Positions 1 through 6,848 are shown, counted from the stretch's first letter. The stretch: 17,456 nt of DNA from JAHIVN01 sp018816645 (GCA_043816305.1 JBDRHZ010000027.1:1-17456), one strand, 5' to 3'. Notes: generated by a model not told the origin, from the letters alone. Numbers and translations are program-made.

Positions 1-100
1 CGAACTCATATCTACATTTCTTGCACCTTTTCTTCCCTCTACGGACGTTCCAAAATTCTGTACCACTACATTTTATACATTTTTGCCTTATCATAGGCAT
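1..100 (-). CDS. Transposase N-terminus with zinc ribbon (partial, runs off left edge)
   Basis: Thirty-three codons read leftward from an ATG at 100 (a second in-frame ATG is at 94). They encode a compact zinc ribbon: Cys-x2-Cys near residues 8-11 and Cys-x2-Cys near residues 26-29, followed by the typical RYEF ending. This arrangement is common at the N-terminus of IS1595/ISXO2-type and IS1-type (InsA-like) transposases, where the ribbon helps bind DNA ends; the catalytic domain would lie outside the window. The family is inferred from the ribbon alone. It diverges from the dockerin gene at 172, so the end of the element should lie between about 100 and 170, but I could not identify a terminal inverted repeat there. 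A non-transposase zinc-ribbon protein is possible. Confidence 0.6.
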   Translation of the reverse strand, partial: MPMIRQKCIKCSGTEFWNVRRGKKRCKKCRYEF

Positions 101-171
101 TATCTTATCACAATCGGTGGCTCTTTTTATACATTACCCTAATCTAACTAATTCTATTGATAAGTTGCACT

Positions 172-801
172 ATGCGAAATTTTCTAAAAACAACGTTGTT
201 CATAGTTTTTATTGTGACCTTTCTTGCATTTTTATTTTCATTGGTTCCCCAAAAGGAACCCTTTAAGCCTATCACTGTAGATAAAAGAGATGTAGAAGGA
301 GTGTCGGTTTCGGCTGAAATAGAGCTGCAAAGCATAGCTTTTAAGGTATATCCTGAGAAAAGGATCCCTAAAACTGGGAATTGGGACACTATAGTCGACT
401 TTGAAGTTAGAAACCAAAAAACAAATGAAAAATACTTTGCAGAAAATACAACAACCAATAATTGGGGGCTCGGACTGTTAAACCTTCCTCCTAGGAATAA
501 GATACCATCCAGCAATAATAAGGTCGTAGTAAAAGGCATCTCGCACTTAAGTAAAGTCTATAATAAGATCCCCTTTTTAAGAATGTATGAAAGTTATGAC
601 TTCACTGTCTTCGGAGATCTGTTGGCTGGCGACACACATCCTTCGGCAGATGACTTTATAAACTCACTAGATATATCGACACTAATAAATAAGCTCAATA
701 CAAGCAATTATATAAATGACCTAAATGGAGATTCTCTTGTCAATTCCCTTGATTTGTCTATCCAAGTTTACAATATAAGCAGAGCAGGTGAAAAATCATA
801 A
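172..801 (+). CDS. Membrane-anchored protein with C-terminal dockerin-like domain
   Basis: A 209-residue protein from ATG 172; an in-frame TTG at 157 would add only five residues. Residues about 5-26 form one hydrophobic segment with no clear signal-peptidase site, so an N-terminal membrane anchor is likely. Residues about 40-150 are beta-rich and unrecognised. Residues 150-205 look like a type I dockerin: the second repeat has a textbook 12-residue calcium loop (Asp183, Asn185, Asp187, Asn191, Asp194) followed by a helix. The first repeat (Asp154 to Asp167) keeps the NSLDI tail but has a two-residue longer, degenerate loop. Dockerins bind cohesins, and the next gene, whose GTG start overlaps this stop by 14 nt, encodes a cohesin-like domain. 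The two are probably translated together and may bind each other; that is inference. Confidence 0.75.
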   Translation: MRNFLKTTLFIVFIVTFLAFLFSLVPQKEPFKPITVDKRDVEGVSVSAEIELQSIAFKVYPEKRIPKTGNWDTIVDFEVRNQKTNEKYFAENTTTNNWGLGLLNLPPRNKIPSSNNKVVVKGISHLSKVYNKIPFLRMYESYDFTVFGDLLAGDTHPSADDFINSLDISTLINKLNTSNYINDLNGDSLVNSLDLSIQVYNISRAGEKS

Positions 802-1228
802 ATCAAGTAAAAAAGTACTTTCAGTTATTATCGCTTTTATTGTAATAAGCTTTGCCCAGAACGGCCTCATAAGCAAAGCGCAAGCATTAACTCTCGACGG
901 TAAGTTTTACTTCACCCCACAAAGCGGAATTTTGCTGATAGGATGTGAATCGACGGTCAATATTCAGGTAAGTACTGGATCAAATTACTCCAATGCAGCA
1001 AATATAATCGTAAACTACAATCCTCAAGAAATTGAGATTATCGACTCAGATCCGTATACTTCAGGAATTCAAATACTCCCGGGAAGTGCATACAGCAACT
1101 ATGCCGATAATGTAGTCGACACGACTAATGGAAAAATCCGTTTAACTGGATTTTCGGTGGGGAGTAATCTTTCAGGAACCAAAACATTTGGAATCATCAA
1201 ATTTAAATCGTTCCCAGGAATCCAGTAA
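788..1228 (+). CDS. Cohesin-like surface protein, N-terminal part (interrupted by in-frame TAA)
   Basis: Starts at GTG 788 inside the end of the dockerin gene. Residues about 8-33 are a signal peptide (basic start, hydrophobic core, then SKAQA). Residues 34-146 match the beta-sandwich pattern of a cohesin domain: an opening FYFTPQSG strand, a VNIQVST strand, the NYNP segment and the GTKTFGIIKF strand. The frame ends at TAA 1226-1228, but the same frame continues at once with a strand of the form LKVDF and the usual cohesin ending up to AAYTF. The natural protein is therefore almost certainly longer, running to 2101 (437 codons with the TAA counted). A single base change such as TCA to TAA would explain the break. 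As it stands, this product lacks the last cohesin strands and the cell-surface anchor. Confidence 0.7.
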   Translation: MKNHKSSKKVLSVIIAFIVISFAQNGLISKAQALTLDGKFYFTPQSGILLIGCESTVNIQVSTGSNYSNAANIIVNYNPQEIEIIDSDPYTSGIQILPGSAYSNYADNVVDTTNGKIRLTGFSVGSNLSGTKTFGIIKFKSFPGIQ

Positions 1229-1255
1229 ACAAGCCTAAAAGTCGACTTCACCGGA

Positions 1256-2101
1256 GTGGGCGACACTTTGGACAGTAATATTGTAGAAACAAAGTCTAGT
1301 GACGACCTTTTAGCTTCTGTCGGATCAGCAGCGTATACATTTTCTGAAGGCAACTGTTACGGAGATGTTACGCCTCCAACCATTACTCCAATTCATCCCC
1401 AAAATTACGATATAAATGTAGACAAGGATTCTGAGATAGAGGTTGAGATTTGCGATGATGATTCTGGAGTTAATCCGGAATCGATAAAAATTATCATTGA
1501 CGGAACATCCTACTCCAATAAAGATATCAACAGTTTTTTCTATACAGGAGACAGTTCCTGCTACTCAATAAGACTTGTACCTAAATCTCGTTTCAAAGAG
1601 AACACACCAGTACTTGTGATCTTTAAGGCGGCTGACTTCAAAGGAAATCAGGCTTCAAAAACAATTATTTTTAACATATCTCCGGAAACTGCTAACTGTC
1701 TGAACCAATTGGATGATCAAATTCAAGAACTAAATATCTACCAAAATGAACTTTCATATTGCCTAGCTCGAACCTGTGAAATAGATCAGTTGCCCCAAAC
1801 AGGTACAAAAGGCGGTTTATCGCAAAAATTAGGAGTTCCAGGTGTATTCTCAATATTAGCGCTTATCTTACTGGTTATTCATCCCTACTGGCGAAACCCT
1901 GAGTCCGAGGATTTATTGAACAAAGTAATGCCAAAGAGCAAAATATTTAAAGTAATATTATTTATCATCGGGTTTATTCTCTCAATTATTGGGGTAATAG
2001 ACCAGATTTCAGTAATATGCATTACAACAATGGTGCTTTACATTGGAACTGCATTCTTACAACTTTTAAAAAGCATGAGAGGTAATGGAATATTACAATG
2101 A
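1256..2101 (+). CDS. Cohesin-like surface protein, C-terminal part: Ig-like domain, LPQTG and three membrane segments
   Basis: Same reading frame as the gene ending at 1228, separated from it only by the TAA; GTG 1256 is the first usable start but is probably not a real one. In order: the last cohesin strands, an Ig-like or Big-type domain beginning DVTPPTITP, a short linker with a possible helix, then LPQTG at 1790-1804. LPxTG is the recognition motif of sortases, which cut between Thr and Gly. Unlike a standard sorting signal, which has one hydrophobic stretch and a basic tail, this one is followed by about 95 residues with three predicted membrane segments. A sortase gene lies about 2.4 kb downstream on the other strand. 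If the TAA is an error or is read through, 788-2101 is one anchored cohesin protein; otherwise this part is a pseudogene remnant. Confidence 0.65.
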   Translation: MGDTLDSNIVETKSSDDLLASVGSAAYTFSEGNCYGDVTPPTITPIHPQNYDINVDKDSEIEVEICDDDSGVNPESIKIIIDGTSYSNKDINSFFYTGDSSCYSIRLVPKSRFKENTPVLVIFKAADFKGNQASKTIIFNISPETANCLNQLDDQIQELNIYQNELSYCLARTCEIDQLPQTGTKGGLSQKLGVPGVFSILALILLVIHPYWRNPESEDLLNKVMPKSKIFKVILFIIGFILSIIGVIDQISVICITTMVLYIGTAFLQLLKSMRGNGILQ

Positions 2102-2187
2102 AGTTACTGAGAGACTTCTTTCATACGCTTGATGAACTCTGGGATCGGATAGGAAAACGAAAAATAGTGATAATCTCATCGGTATAG
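2098..2187 (+). CDS. Short coupled ORF after the cohesin gene (29 aa, function unknown)
   Basis: Begins with an ATGA overlap on the stop of the cohesin frame, the usual arrangement for translational coupling. It encodes 29 residues: an amphipathic start (MKLLRDFFHTLDELWDRIG), a basic KRK, then the first few residues of what could be a membrane segment before TAG. The layout suggests either a very small peptide or the N-terminus of a truncated third gene. The sequence after the TAG runs straight into the end of dnaB on the other strand, so no longer gene can be recovered. I recognise no family. Confidence 0.3.
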   Translation: MKLLRDFFHTLDELWDRIGKRKIVIISSV

Positions 2188-2205
2188 AAGAATCTGCTTA
2201 CTAGA

Positions 2206-3537
2206 CTACTCCTCTCCCCTTCTCTTTTCAAGCTCTCTAAATCTGGCCTGTTCCTTTACAAAGTATAATTCTACTTGACCAGTCGGGCCATTTCTATGCT
2301 TTGCAATGATCAGATCTGCAACTCCTTTTCTCTCGGTTTCAGGATTATATTGCTCTTCCCTATGTATAAATACTACAACATCTGCATCTTGTTCTATTGA
2401 TCCTGATTCTCTCAAGTCTGATAGCTGAGGAATTCTTGTCGTTCGTGACTCAACAGCACGAGAAAGCTGAGACAAGGCAAGAACAGGAATATTTAGCTCT
2501 CTTGCCAGATTCTTTAAGAACATAGAGATTTCAGACACTTCTTGCACACGGTTATCTCTCGAACGCCCCTGCATTAGCTGCAAATAGTCAACGACAATCA
2601 TATCTACCTTATGCTCCATCGTAAGTCTGCGCGCTTTTGTTCGCATCTCCATGATATGCAGTCCGGGAGTGTCATCTATGAATAAGCCTGACTCAGACAA
2701 TACCCCCATTGCATCAGCCAATCTTTCAAAGTCCTCATCTCGAAGCTTCCCCATTCGCAGATCCCAAAGACCTACATTTACCTGCATAGAAAGAATTCTA
2801 TCCATAAGCTGCATATTTGACATTTCGAGAGAAAAAAAACCTATATTCTTCTTTTCCTTCGTAGCAATATGCCTTGCCATATCCAGCGCCAGAGCAGTTT
2901 TCCCTACAGAGGGCCTTGCTGCTAGAATAATCAAGTCACTTGGCTGAAATCCACCTAAAATAGCATCAAGCTGCTGGAAACCTGATTTGATTCCTTGTAT
3001 CTTGTCTTTAAATTTATCTGCCTGCTCGGCTCTCTCATATGCACGTTCCAGAAGCTTTGAAACATGTATAAAATCTTTATCTACACTATCCTCGGTAACC
3101 TGAAATAGCTTTTGCTCTGCCCCATCAAGAAGTTTATCCAGATCTTCTGCTTCATCGAAGGCCATTTCATTTAGATATGCTGCTGCTGATATTAGTTCTC
3201 TTCTGACACTCTTCTCCTTTACAATATGCCCATATTCTTCAATATGGGTCGCACTGGGAACGCTATTCACAATATCTGATAGATACGCTACTCCTCCAAT
3301 TTTTTTCAACAATTTCTTTTTCTTGAGAACATTTGTAAGTGTAAGAACATCTATCGATTTTCTCCGCTCAAAGAGTTCAAGGATAGCTTCAAATATGATT
3401 TCATGCTTTGGATCATAAAAATGATTGGACTTCAAAAAGTCCATAACTTTCACAACTGCTTCTTCATCCAAAAGCAGTGCCCCAATCACAGCCCGCTCGG
3501 CTTCAACATTTTGAGGTGGTAATTTTATATCAGCCAT
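2206..3537 (-). CDS. dnaB: Replicative DNA helicase DnaB
   Basis: A 443-residue DnaB of normal length. The ring-shaped hexamer unwinds DNA at the replication fork using ATP and recruits primase. Residues 1-110 are the helical N-terminal domain (PPQNVEAERAVIGA opening). The RecA-like ATPase domain follows, with Walker A ARPSVGKT at 207-214, Walker B MIVVDYLQL near 313-321, the SLEMS segment at 236-240, and the QLSDLRESGSIEQDADVV region with the arginine finger near 371-389. No intein or insertion is visible. ATG 3537 gives the expected start; no Shine-Dalgarno sequence precedes it. The gene converges on the cohesin cluster and is separated by 213 bp from the next minus-strand gene upstream. 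It is a core gene with no functional link visible to its neighbours. Confidence 0.97.
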   Translation of the reverse strand: MADIKLPPQNVEAERAVIGALLLDEEAVVKVMDFLKSNHFYDPKHEIIFEAILELFERRKSIDVLTLTNVLKKKKLLKKIGGVAYLSDIVNSVPSATHIEEYGHIVKEKSVRRELISAAAYLNEMAFDEAEDLDKLLDGAEQKLFQVTEDSVDKDFIHVSKLLERAYERAEQADKFKDKIQGIKSGFQQLDAILGGFQPSDLIILAARPSVGKTALALDMARHIATKEKKNIGFFSLEMSNMQLMDRILSMQVNVGLWDLRMGKLRDEDFERLADAMGVLSESGLFIDDTPGLHIMEMRTKARRLTMEHKVDMIVVDYLQLMQGRSRDNRVQEVSEISMFLKNLARELNIPVLALSQLSRAVESRTTRIPQLSDLRESGSIEQDADVVVFIHREEQYNPETERKGVADLIIAKHRNGPTGQVELYFVKEQARFRELEKRRGEE

Positions 3538-3750
3538 TTTTTTGATCTAAAAGGGTCAGATTCTATGAATACTTCGTTCTACTTCTGAACATACAGTATC
3601 TCTTCTTTTATTCAAACATTCTTACAATAATACACTGCAGCAACAGTTATTCAGTTTCTTGTATCATTAATTAGGCTGGGGGCAACAGCGCAGACGCACA
3701 ACCATTTTACCATCTGTCTGATTTTTATTAAAGAAATTCAGAGCAAAAAG

Positions 3751-4344
3751 CTACTTCTGAAGAACTACTATTCTCATGGACATCTCTTCGGAATCAAAAT
3801 CTGCCTTTGTCACTTCGAAATCTTTCACCTCTTCAAGCTCTTGTACTCCAACTACCTTTGCGAAATCTTCAAGCAGCTTTTTATTGTAATCCATTGGGAT
3901 CACTATATAAGGCTCTATTTTATTTACCAGATCAGTAATCTTTGTTAACTTCATACCGCTCTGCTCTGCAAGTGATATACATAGGACATCGACGATACCC
4001 ATCTCGTCAAGGATTCTTCCACGCACGTTTTCTACACTTTTATCGATCAATCCAACATGTACTCCTTCAACATCTATCAAGTATATTTCAGCCTGATCCG
4101 AGTTCTGAGCATTTGTATCTGATTTGTAGCCATAAATGAAAAAGTCATGTACTTCGTACTCCCCTGGTGCTTTGATCATATAATACTCACCAGTTGGAAT
4201 TTTCGCCTCATGACTTTGAACTATTATGTCTGGTAGAACCTTCTTGAGGTTAACCTTTACCTCATTATCCAGAGGATTTGTGATAAGCTTTGTTTTCTTC
4301 CCTTTAAAAAGAAAACTTGAGTTGCCATAGTATTTAACTTTCAT
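3751..4344 (-). CDS. Metallo-beta-lactamase-fold protein lacking the metal-binding motif
   Basis: A 197-residue protein whose opening (MKVKYYGNSSFLFKG followed by a TNPLD strand) and central APGEYEV segment match small UlaG-like members of the metallo-beta-lactamase fold. In active members the strand after PDI carries HxHxDH, which binds the metal. Here the corresponding stretch is IIVQSHEAK, with only one His (His45) and none of the following ligands, and no later conserved His is evident. It is therefore probably not a metallo-hydrolase and may have a structural or binding role. The C-terminus is acidic. It lies 159 bp downstream of the sortase on the same strand. The fold assignment is fairly secure; the function is unknown. 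Confidence 0.65.
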   Translation of the reverse strand: MKVKYYGNSSFLFKGKKTKLITNPLDNEVKVNLKKVLPDIIVQSHEAKIPTGEYYMIKAPGEYEVHDFFIYGYKSDTNAQNSDQAEIYLIDVEGVHVGLIDKSVENVRGRILDEMGIVDVLCISLAEQSGMKLTKITDLVNKIEPYIVIPMDYNKKLLEDFAKVVGVQELEEVKDFEVTKADFDSEEMSMRIVVLQK

Positions 4345-4503
4345 ATTATTTATCTATAATTTTATCTTTATAAAAATCACTGCTTAGAAATCACATTTTA
4401 GCACAAACATTTTATCGCGGGAAATTTATAAAACCTAGATAATTAGGCTAAACGGGATAAACGTAAAATATACAATTCTTCTGCTAGCAAAGTAAGTGTA
4501 CTG

Positions 4504-5379
4504 TTAGTTGTTAATCCTTTGGGCATAGTACACTAATCTCTGCGCATTTTGTCCAACCGGGTGGCAAGTATAAAGTGTGAGCTTCTCATCAGTCCCCTGA
4601 CTTTCAATATATGTTGCGGTTTTAGGAACAACTTCGTACCCTGTTACCTCGTAATCATATTCCACTCCATTCCAGTAAACAATTACATAATCTCCACCTT
4701 CAAGCTGATCTAGATTATAAAATGATGTTGAATTCTTCACATCATCCGGAAGAAAGGCATAGCCAACTCGATGACCGGTAAGAACCATATTACCATTGCC
4801 AGGTGCCCCTGTTCCAGGTCTGTGCCAGACTCCAAGGTTTAGTGCTCCCTCATCTGCCCCTTCGACTATTGACATATCCACGTTTATCGCCGGAATTACA
4901 AGCCTATTTTCGTCTGGGATTTTTCTGCCGCCAAGCTTAACATCCCCATCCTTGGAAATCTCCTCTTCAAGAGCAGTCTGATAAGGATATATATCTTTTC
5001 CTTTGTAGAAGATTTTATAAATCAAGCCGGGGACAATCGGATAGAAAAGCAAATATAAGCCTATCACAAAAAGCAAGTATGTAATCACTTTACTAGCTAA
5101 ACAATATCGCTTATCGCTATCAATTTTCCTTTTCAGAGCAGTAAGAATCCTGTTAGTATTATCTTTAAGCAGACTTGGAAATATCCGGATTTTGACGATG
5201 AAACCATTCATTGCAGACTTTTTCTTCTTATCAGTATTAGCCTTTTTACTTAATTCAGTGTACTTATTCCTACCAGTAAGTGAAGACTGTTTACGTTTTC
5301 TCGAGACACCCTTCTTGTCGGCTAATGTGTCTACAGACTTTTTGCTCTTATCCTTTTGTAATTTAGTACTGTCTTTCAT
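4504..5379 (-). CDS. Sortase (cysteine transpeptidase), membrane anchored
   Basis: A 291-residue protein from ATG 5379; the frame is open to 5463, but the extra 28 residues do not look like a natural N-terminus. Residues 1-60 are strongly basic and probably cytoplasmic, residues about 97-117 form the membrane anchor, and residues about 145-290 are the sortase beta-barrel. All three catalytic residues are visible: His203 in VLTGHR, Cys272 in TLYTCHP and Arg281 in AQRLVYYA. The TLxTC form suggests class D or E; I cannot decide. Sortases cut LPxTG-type signals and join the protein to the cell surface or to another protein. The obvious local substrate is the LPQTG protein ending at 2101, although the genes are not in one operon. 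Confidence 0.9.
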   Translation of the reverse strand: MKDSTKLQKDKSKKSVDTLADKKGVSRKRKQSSLTGRNKYTELSKKANTDKKKKSAMNGFIVKIRIFPSLLKDNTNRILTALKRKIDSDKRYCLASKVITYLLFVIGLYLLFYPIVPGLIYKIFYKGKDIYPYQTALEEEISKDGDVKLGGRKIPDENRLVIPAINVDMSIVEGADEGALNLGVWHRPGTGAPGNGNMVLTGHRVGYAFLPDDVKNSTSFYNLDQLEGGDYVIVYWNGVEYDYEVTGYEVVPKTATYIESQGTDEKLTLYTCHPVGQNAQRLVYYAQRINN

Positions 5380-5410
5380 ATTTACCCAAAATTCAAAATA
5401 AAATCTAGGA

Positions 5411-5416
5411 ATTATA
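5411..5416 (-). promoter_or_regulatory. Possible -10 box for the sortase gene
   Basis: A perfect TATAAT on the minus strand, 32 nt before the chosen ATG at 5379. The -35 region is poor (TGTGCA-like at a 17-nt spacing), so the call is tentative. It would place the sortase promoter back to back with the hisR-like promoter at 5457-5485. Confidence 0.3.
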
Positions 5417-5456
5417 CTATCACAATCACCTGCTGCACACAAGAAACCAAATGTTG

Positions 5457-5515
5457 TTGACAAACGGTTTGACTAAAGTTATGATAATATCACTTTAGTT
5501 ATTTACTTAAGTAAA
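5457..5515 (+). promoter_or_regulatory. Promoter of the TrpR-family gene with probable autoregulatory operator
   Basis: TTGACA at 5457-5462, a 17-nt spacer and TATGAT at 5480-5485 form a near-consensus sigma-70 promoter 34 nt before the ATG. An inverted repeat surrounds the -10 box: ACTAAAGT at 5472-5479 and ACTTTAGT at 5492-5499, eight perfect base pairs per arm with 12 nt between. A second perfect 14-bp palindrome, TTTACTTAAGTAAA, occupies 5502-5515 just before the start codon. TrpR-family proteins bind such palindromes as dimers, so the encoded protein may repress its own promoter here. The same half-sites reappear near the promoters at 6646 and 11060. Confidence 0.7.
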
Positions 5516-5518
5516 GAG

Positions 5519-5830
5519 ATGGTAAAACGTAACATTTCCAGGCCAAAGTGGCTAACCGAACACGTAGAAAGCTTCTTCGCAGCGATACTGAAACTTCGGA
5601 ATAAAGAAGAGTGCCGGCAGTTTTTTCGAGACATTTTATCAGTTCCGGAAGTAAAAACCTTTGCGATGAGGTGGAGAGTTGCAAACATGCTTCATGATGG
5701 CATTACCTACCAGGACATAGAGAAAACAACCGGGATGAGTAGCACGACTATTGCCCGTATCAGTAGATGGCTTGAATATGGCGAAGGCGGCTATAAGTTA
5801 CTTATTAAAAGAACCCGACGAAAAAAATGA
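5519..5830 (+). CDS. TrpR/YerC-family transcriptional regulator, probable histidine repressor
   Basis: A 103-residue all-helical protein matching the TrpR/YerC family in length and pattern: LRNKEECRQFFRDILSVPE, then FAMRWRVANML, then the helix-turn-helix YQDIEKTTGMSSTTIARISR at residues about 65-84 followed by WLEYGEGGY. In Firmicutes, members of the YerC branch have been proposed as histidine-metabolism regulators (HisR). Here two histidine-type attenuators follow within 6 kb, which supports a histidine role over a tryptophan one. The ligand is inferred, not seen. Its own promoter carries a strong palindrome, suggesting autoregulation. It overlaps the next gene by 4 nt (ATGA). The ATG at 5519 is preceded by no good ribosome binding site. 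Confidence 0.85.
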   Translation: MVKRNISRPKWLTEHVESFFAAILKLRNKEECRQFFRDILSVPEVKTFAMRWRVANMLHDGITYQDIEKTTGMSSTTIARISRWLEYGEGGYKLLIKRTRRKK

Positions 5831-6441
5831 GAATAAAACAATTTTTTATCACTACATTCATTTCTGTTTTCATAGGTTTTCTGCTCGGGACTGTCTTTGG
5901 ATTGATAATTGGGGTTAAGGTTGCGAAAGATAGTTCTTCAAGAGAGCTTATTTCCTCTACAGTAGTAGTTGATAAACTTAAAGATCAATCCTTTCTCATA
6001 ACCCGAACGCTTATTACCAACCAAAAGGTAGACATAGAAATCGATTATGAATCGCCTTGGTCACAGTTCTTTTGGGGACACAAGGTAAGTGCGGAAGGAA
6101 TCATGCAGGTTGACATCGGAGTAAACCTAGCCGGCATAACCGATCAGGACATAGAGGTAAATAACAGCGATAAGATAATAAAGATCCGTCTTCCTGACAG
6201 TGAAATCTTTGACACAAGTCTATCTGGCCCGATCGAGCTGTCAACCAAAAGCGGCATATTTAAGAAATTGTTCGACACCGATGACAACGAAGATTACAAT
6301 CTGGCATTGAATGAATTGAAAACCCAAGCGGAAAATTCCGTAAAAAGTAATACCGACTTAATGGATGATGCGAAGTCGTCAGCCATTATTACGCTTCAGG
6401 CAATATTTAAGGATACGGGATATACCATAAGTGAGTTGTAA
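5827..6441 (+). CDS. DUF4230-like membrane-anchored protein
   Basis: A 204-residue protein starting in an ATGA overlap with the repressor gene, so co-translated with it. Residues about 7-30 are a glycine-rich membrane segment (FLLGTVFGLIIGVKVA). The rest lies outside the membrane and follows the DUF4230 pattern: strands around residues 45-65 (VVVDKLKDQSFLITRTL), the FWGHKV strand near 82-87, a glycine-containing strand like VDIGVNLAGI, and the conserved IKIRLPDSEIF stretch near residues 118-128. DUF4230 has no known biochemical function. Its coupling to a TrpR-type regulator is unusual and could mean a histidine-linked envelope role, but nothing else in the sequence supports that. Family confidence is moderate to good. 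Confidence 0.7.
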   Translation: MRIKQFFITTFISVFIGFLLGTVFGLIIGVKVAKDSSSRELISSTVVVDKLKDQSFLITRTLITNQKVDIEIDYESPWSQFFWGHKVSAEGIMQVDIGVNLAGITDQDIEVNNSDKIIKIRLPDSEIFDTSLSGPIELSTKSGIFKKLFDTDDNEDYNLALNELKTQAENSVKSNTDLMDDAKSSAIITLQAIFKDTGYTISEL

Positions 6442-6645
6442 CAAGATAACTAGGTGCTTAGGTTAATATGTATCCTTTCGATTTTTAATCCTTATGCGAT
6501 CCCTCGCCCTCTTCATCGACACATTCTATAAAGAAGATATTCCTAAAGAAATTTAACATACTTATTGTCAGCGTTGCTGACAGCAGATCTCCGACGAATA
6601 AACTTGGCCTCATAACAGCGCAAGAAGCACTTCGCTATTATTTAT
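6442..6645. other. Spacer between the DUF4230 gene and the first attenuated operon
   Basis: No convincing gene. It holds a 7-bp hairpin TGTCAGC-GTT-GCTGACA near 6567-6583 with no U tract on the plus side, so it is not a clear terminator. It also holds a 20-codon ATG reading frame at 6494-6556 (MRSLALFIDTFYKEDIPKEI) with no ribosome site or homology I recognise. I treat both as unassigned. Confidence 0.4.
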
Positions 6646-6674
6646 TTGACTATAGTTAAATAAAGTGATATAAA
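6646..6674 (+). promoter_or_regulatory. Promoter of the first histidine-leader operon
   Basis: TTGACT at 6646-6651 and TATAAA at 6669-6674, spaced by 17 nt, place the transcription start near 6681, about 20 nt before the leader peptide ATG. The palindrome ACTATAGT at 6649-6656 overlaps the -35 box, and ACTAAAGT lies at 6693-6700 between the start site and the leader ATG. These resemble the operator arms at the repressor promoter, so control by that repressor is plausible. Confidence 0.65.
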
Positions 6675-6701
6675 TCATTTATACTTTATTGTACTAAAGT
6701 A

Positions 6702-6770
6702 ATGTATTGTGCCGAGTATTGTGACAATTCATGTTTGACACTAGTTACCCATCATAACTCCGAAACGTAG
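6702..6770 (+). CDS. Histidine leader peptide 1 (22 aa)
   Basis: A 22-codon frame from ATG 6702 to TAG 6768-6770, too short for ordinary gene calling. It begins MYCAEYCDNS and ends CLTLVTHHNSET, with two consecutive His codons at 6750-6755. The ending is shared with the second leader at 11108 (TLVxHHNS then a two-residue tail and TAG), although the first halves differ, so the frame is under selection. The His codons sit directly before the 5' arm of a pause hairpin. The stop codon overlaps the first base of the antiterminator strand, as in classical amino-acid attenuation: a stalled ribosome at His would free the antiterminator. A second ATG frame at 6731 ends after eight codons and is not conserved. 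Confidence 0.8.
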   Translation: MYCAEYCDNSCLTLVTHHNSET

Positions 6771-6831
6771 CTTTCGCGGGTTTTCCCTTTGTTTATATTG
6801 AAAATCAGACCGGCGAAAGCCGGTTTTTTAT
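6756..6831 (+). terminator. Histidine attenuator 1: pause hairpin, antiterminator and terminator
   Basis: Three alternative pairings are visible. The pause stem pairs AACTC-CGAAA (6756-6765) with TTTCG-C-GGGTT (6772-6782). The antiterminator pairs GCTTTCGC (6770-6777) perfectly with GCGAAAGC (6813-6820). The terminator pairs ACCGGC (6809-6814) with GCCGGT (6819-6824) over a GAAA loop, followed by TTTTTTATTTTATT. The antiterminator consumes the 5' arm and loop of the terminator, so the two exclude each other. The aminotransferase ATG is 18 nt after the U tract. Confidence 0.85.
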
Positions 6832-6848
6832 TTTATTCTCATGTAAAA

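Noticed and set aside
21..266. Plus-strand frame of 81 codons at the left end
   Set aside because: It overlaps the zinc-ribbon transposase on the other strand and the start of the dockerin gene; no family pattern, and the sequence is low-complexity hydrophobic.
1226..1228. Stop-codon reassignment to explain the interrupted cohesin gene
   Set aside because: Known CPR recoding concerns TGA, not TAA, and TAA ends clear genes here such as hisS and the dockerin gene.
6731..6757. Alternative leader frame starting at ATG 6731
   Set aside because: Only eight codons, no His, and no counterpart in the second leader, whereas the 6702 frame is conserved at its end.
6700..6848. T-box riboswitch as the regulator of the operons
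   Set aside because: No T-box antiterminator consensus (AGGGTGGNACCGCG type) is present in either leader; the short His-rich frames with competing stems explain the region better.
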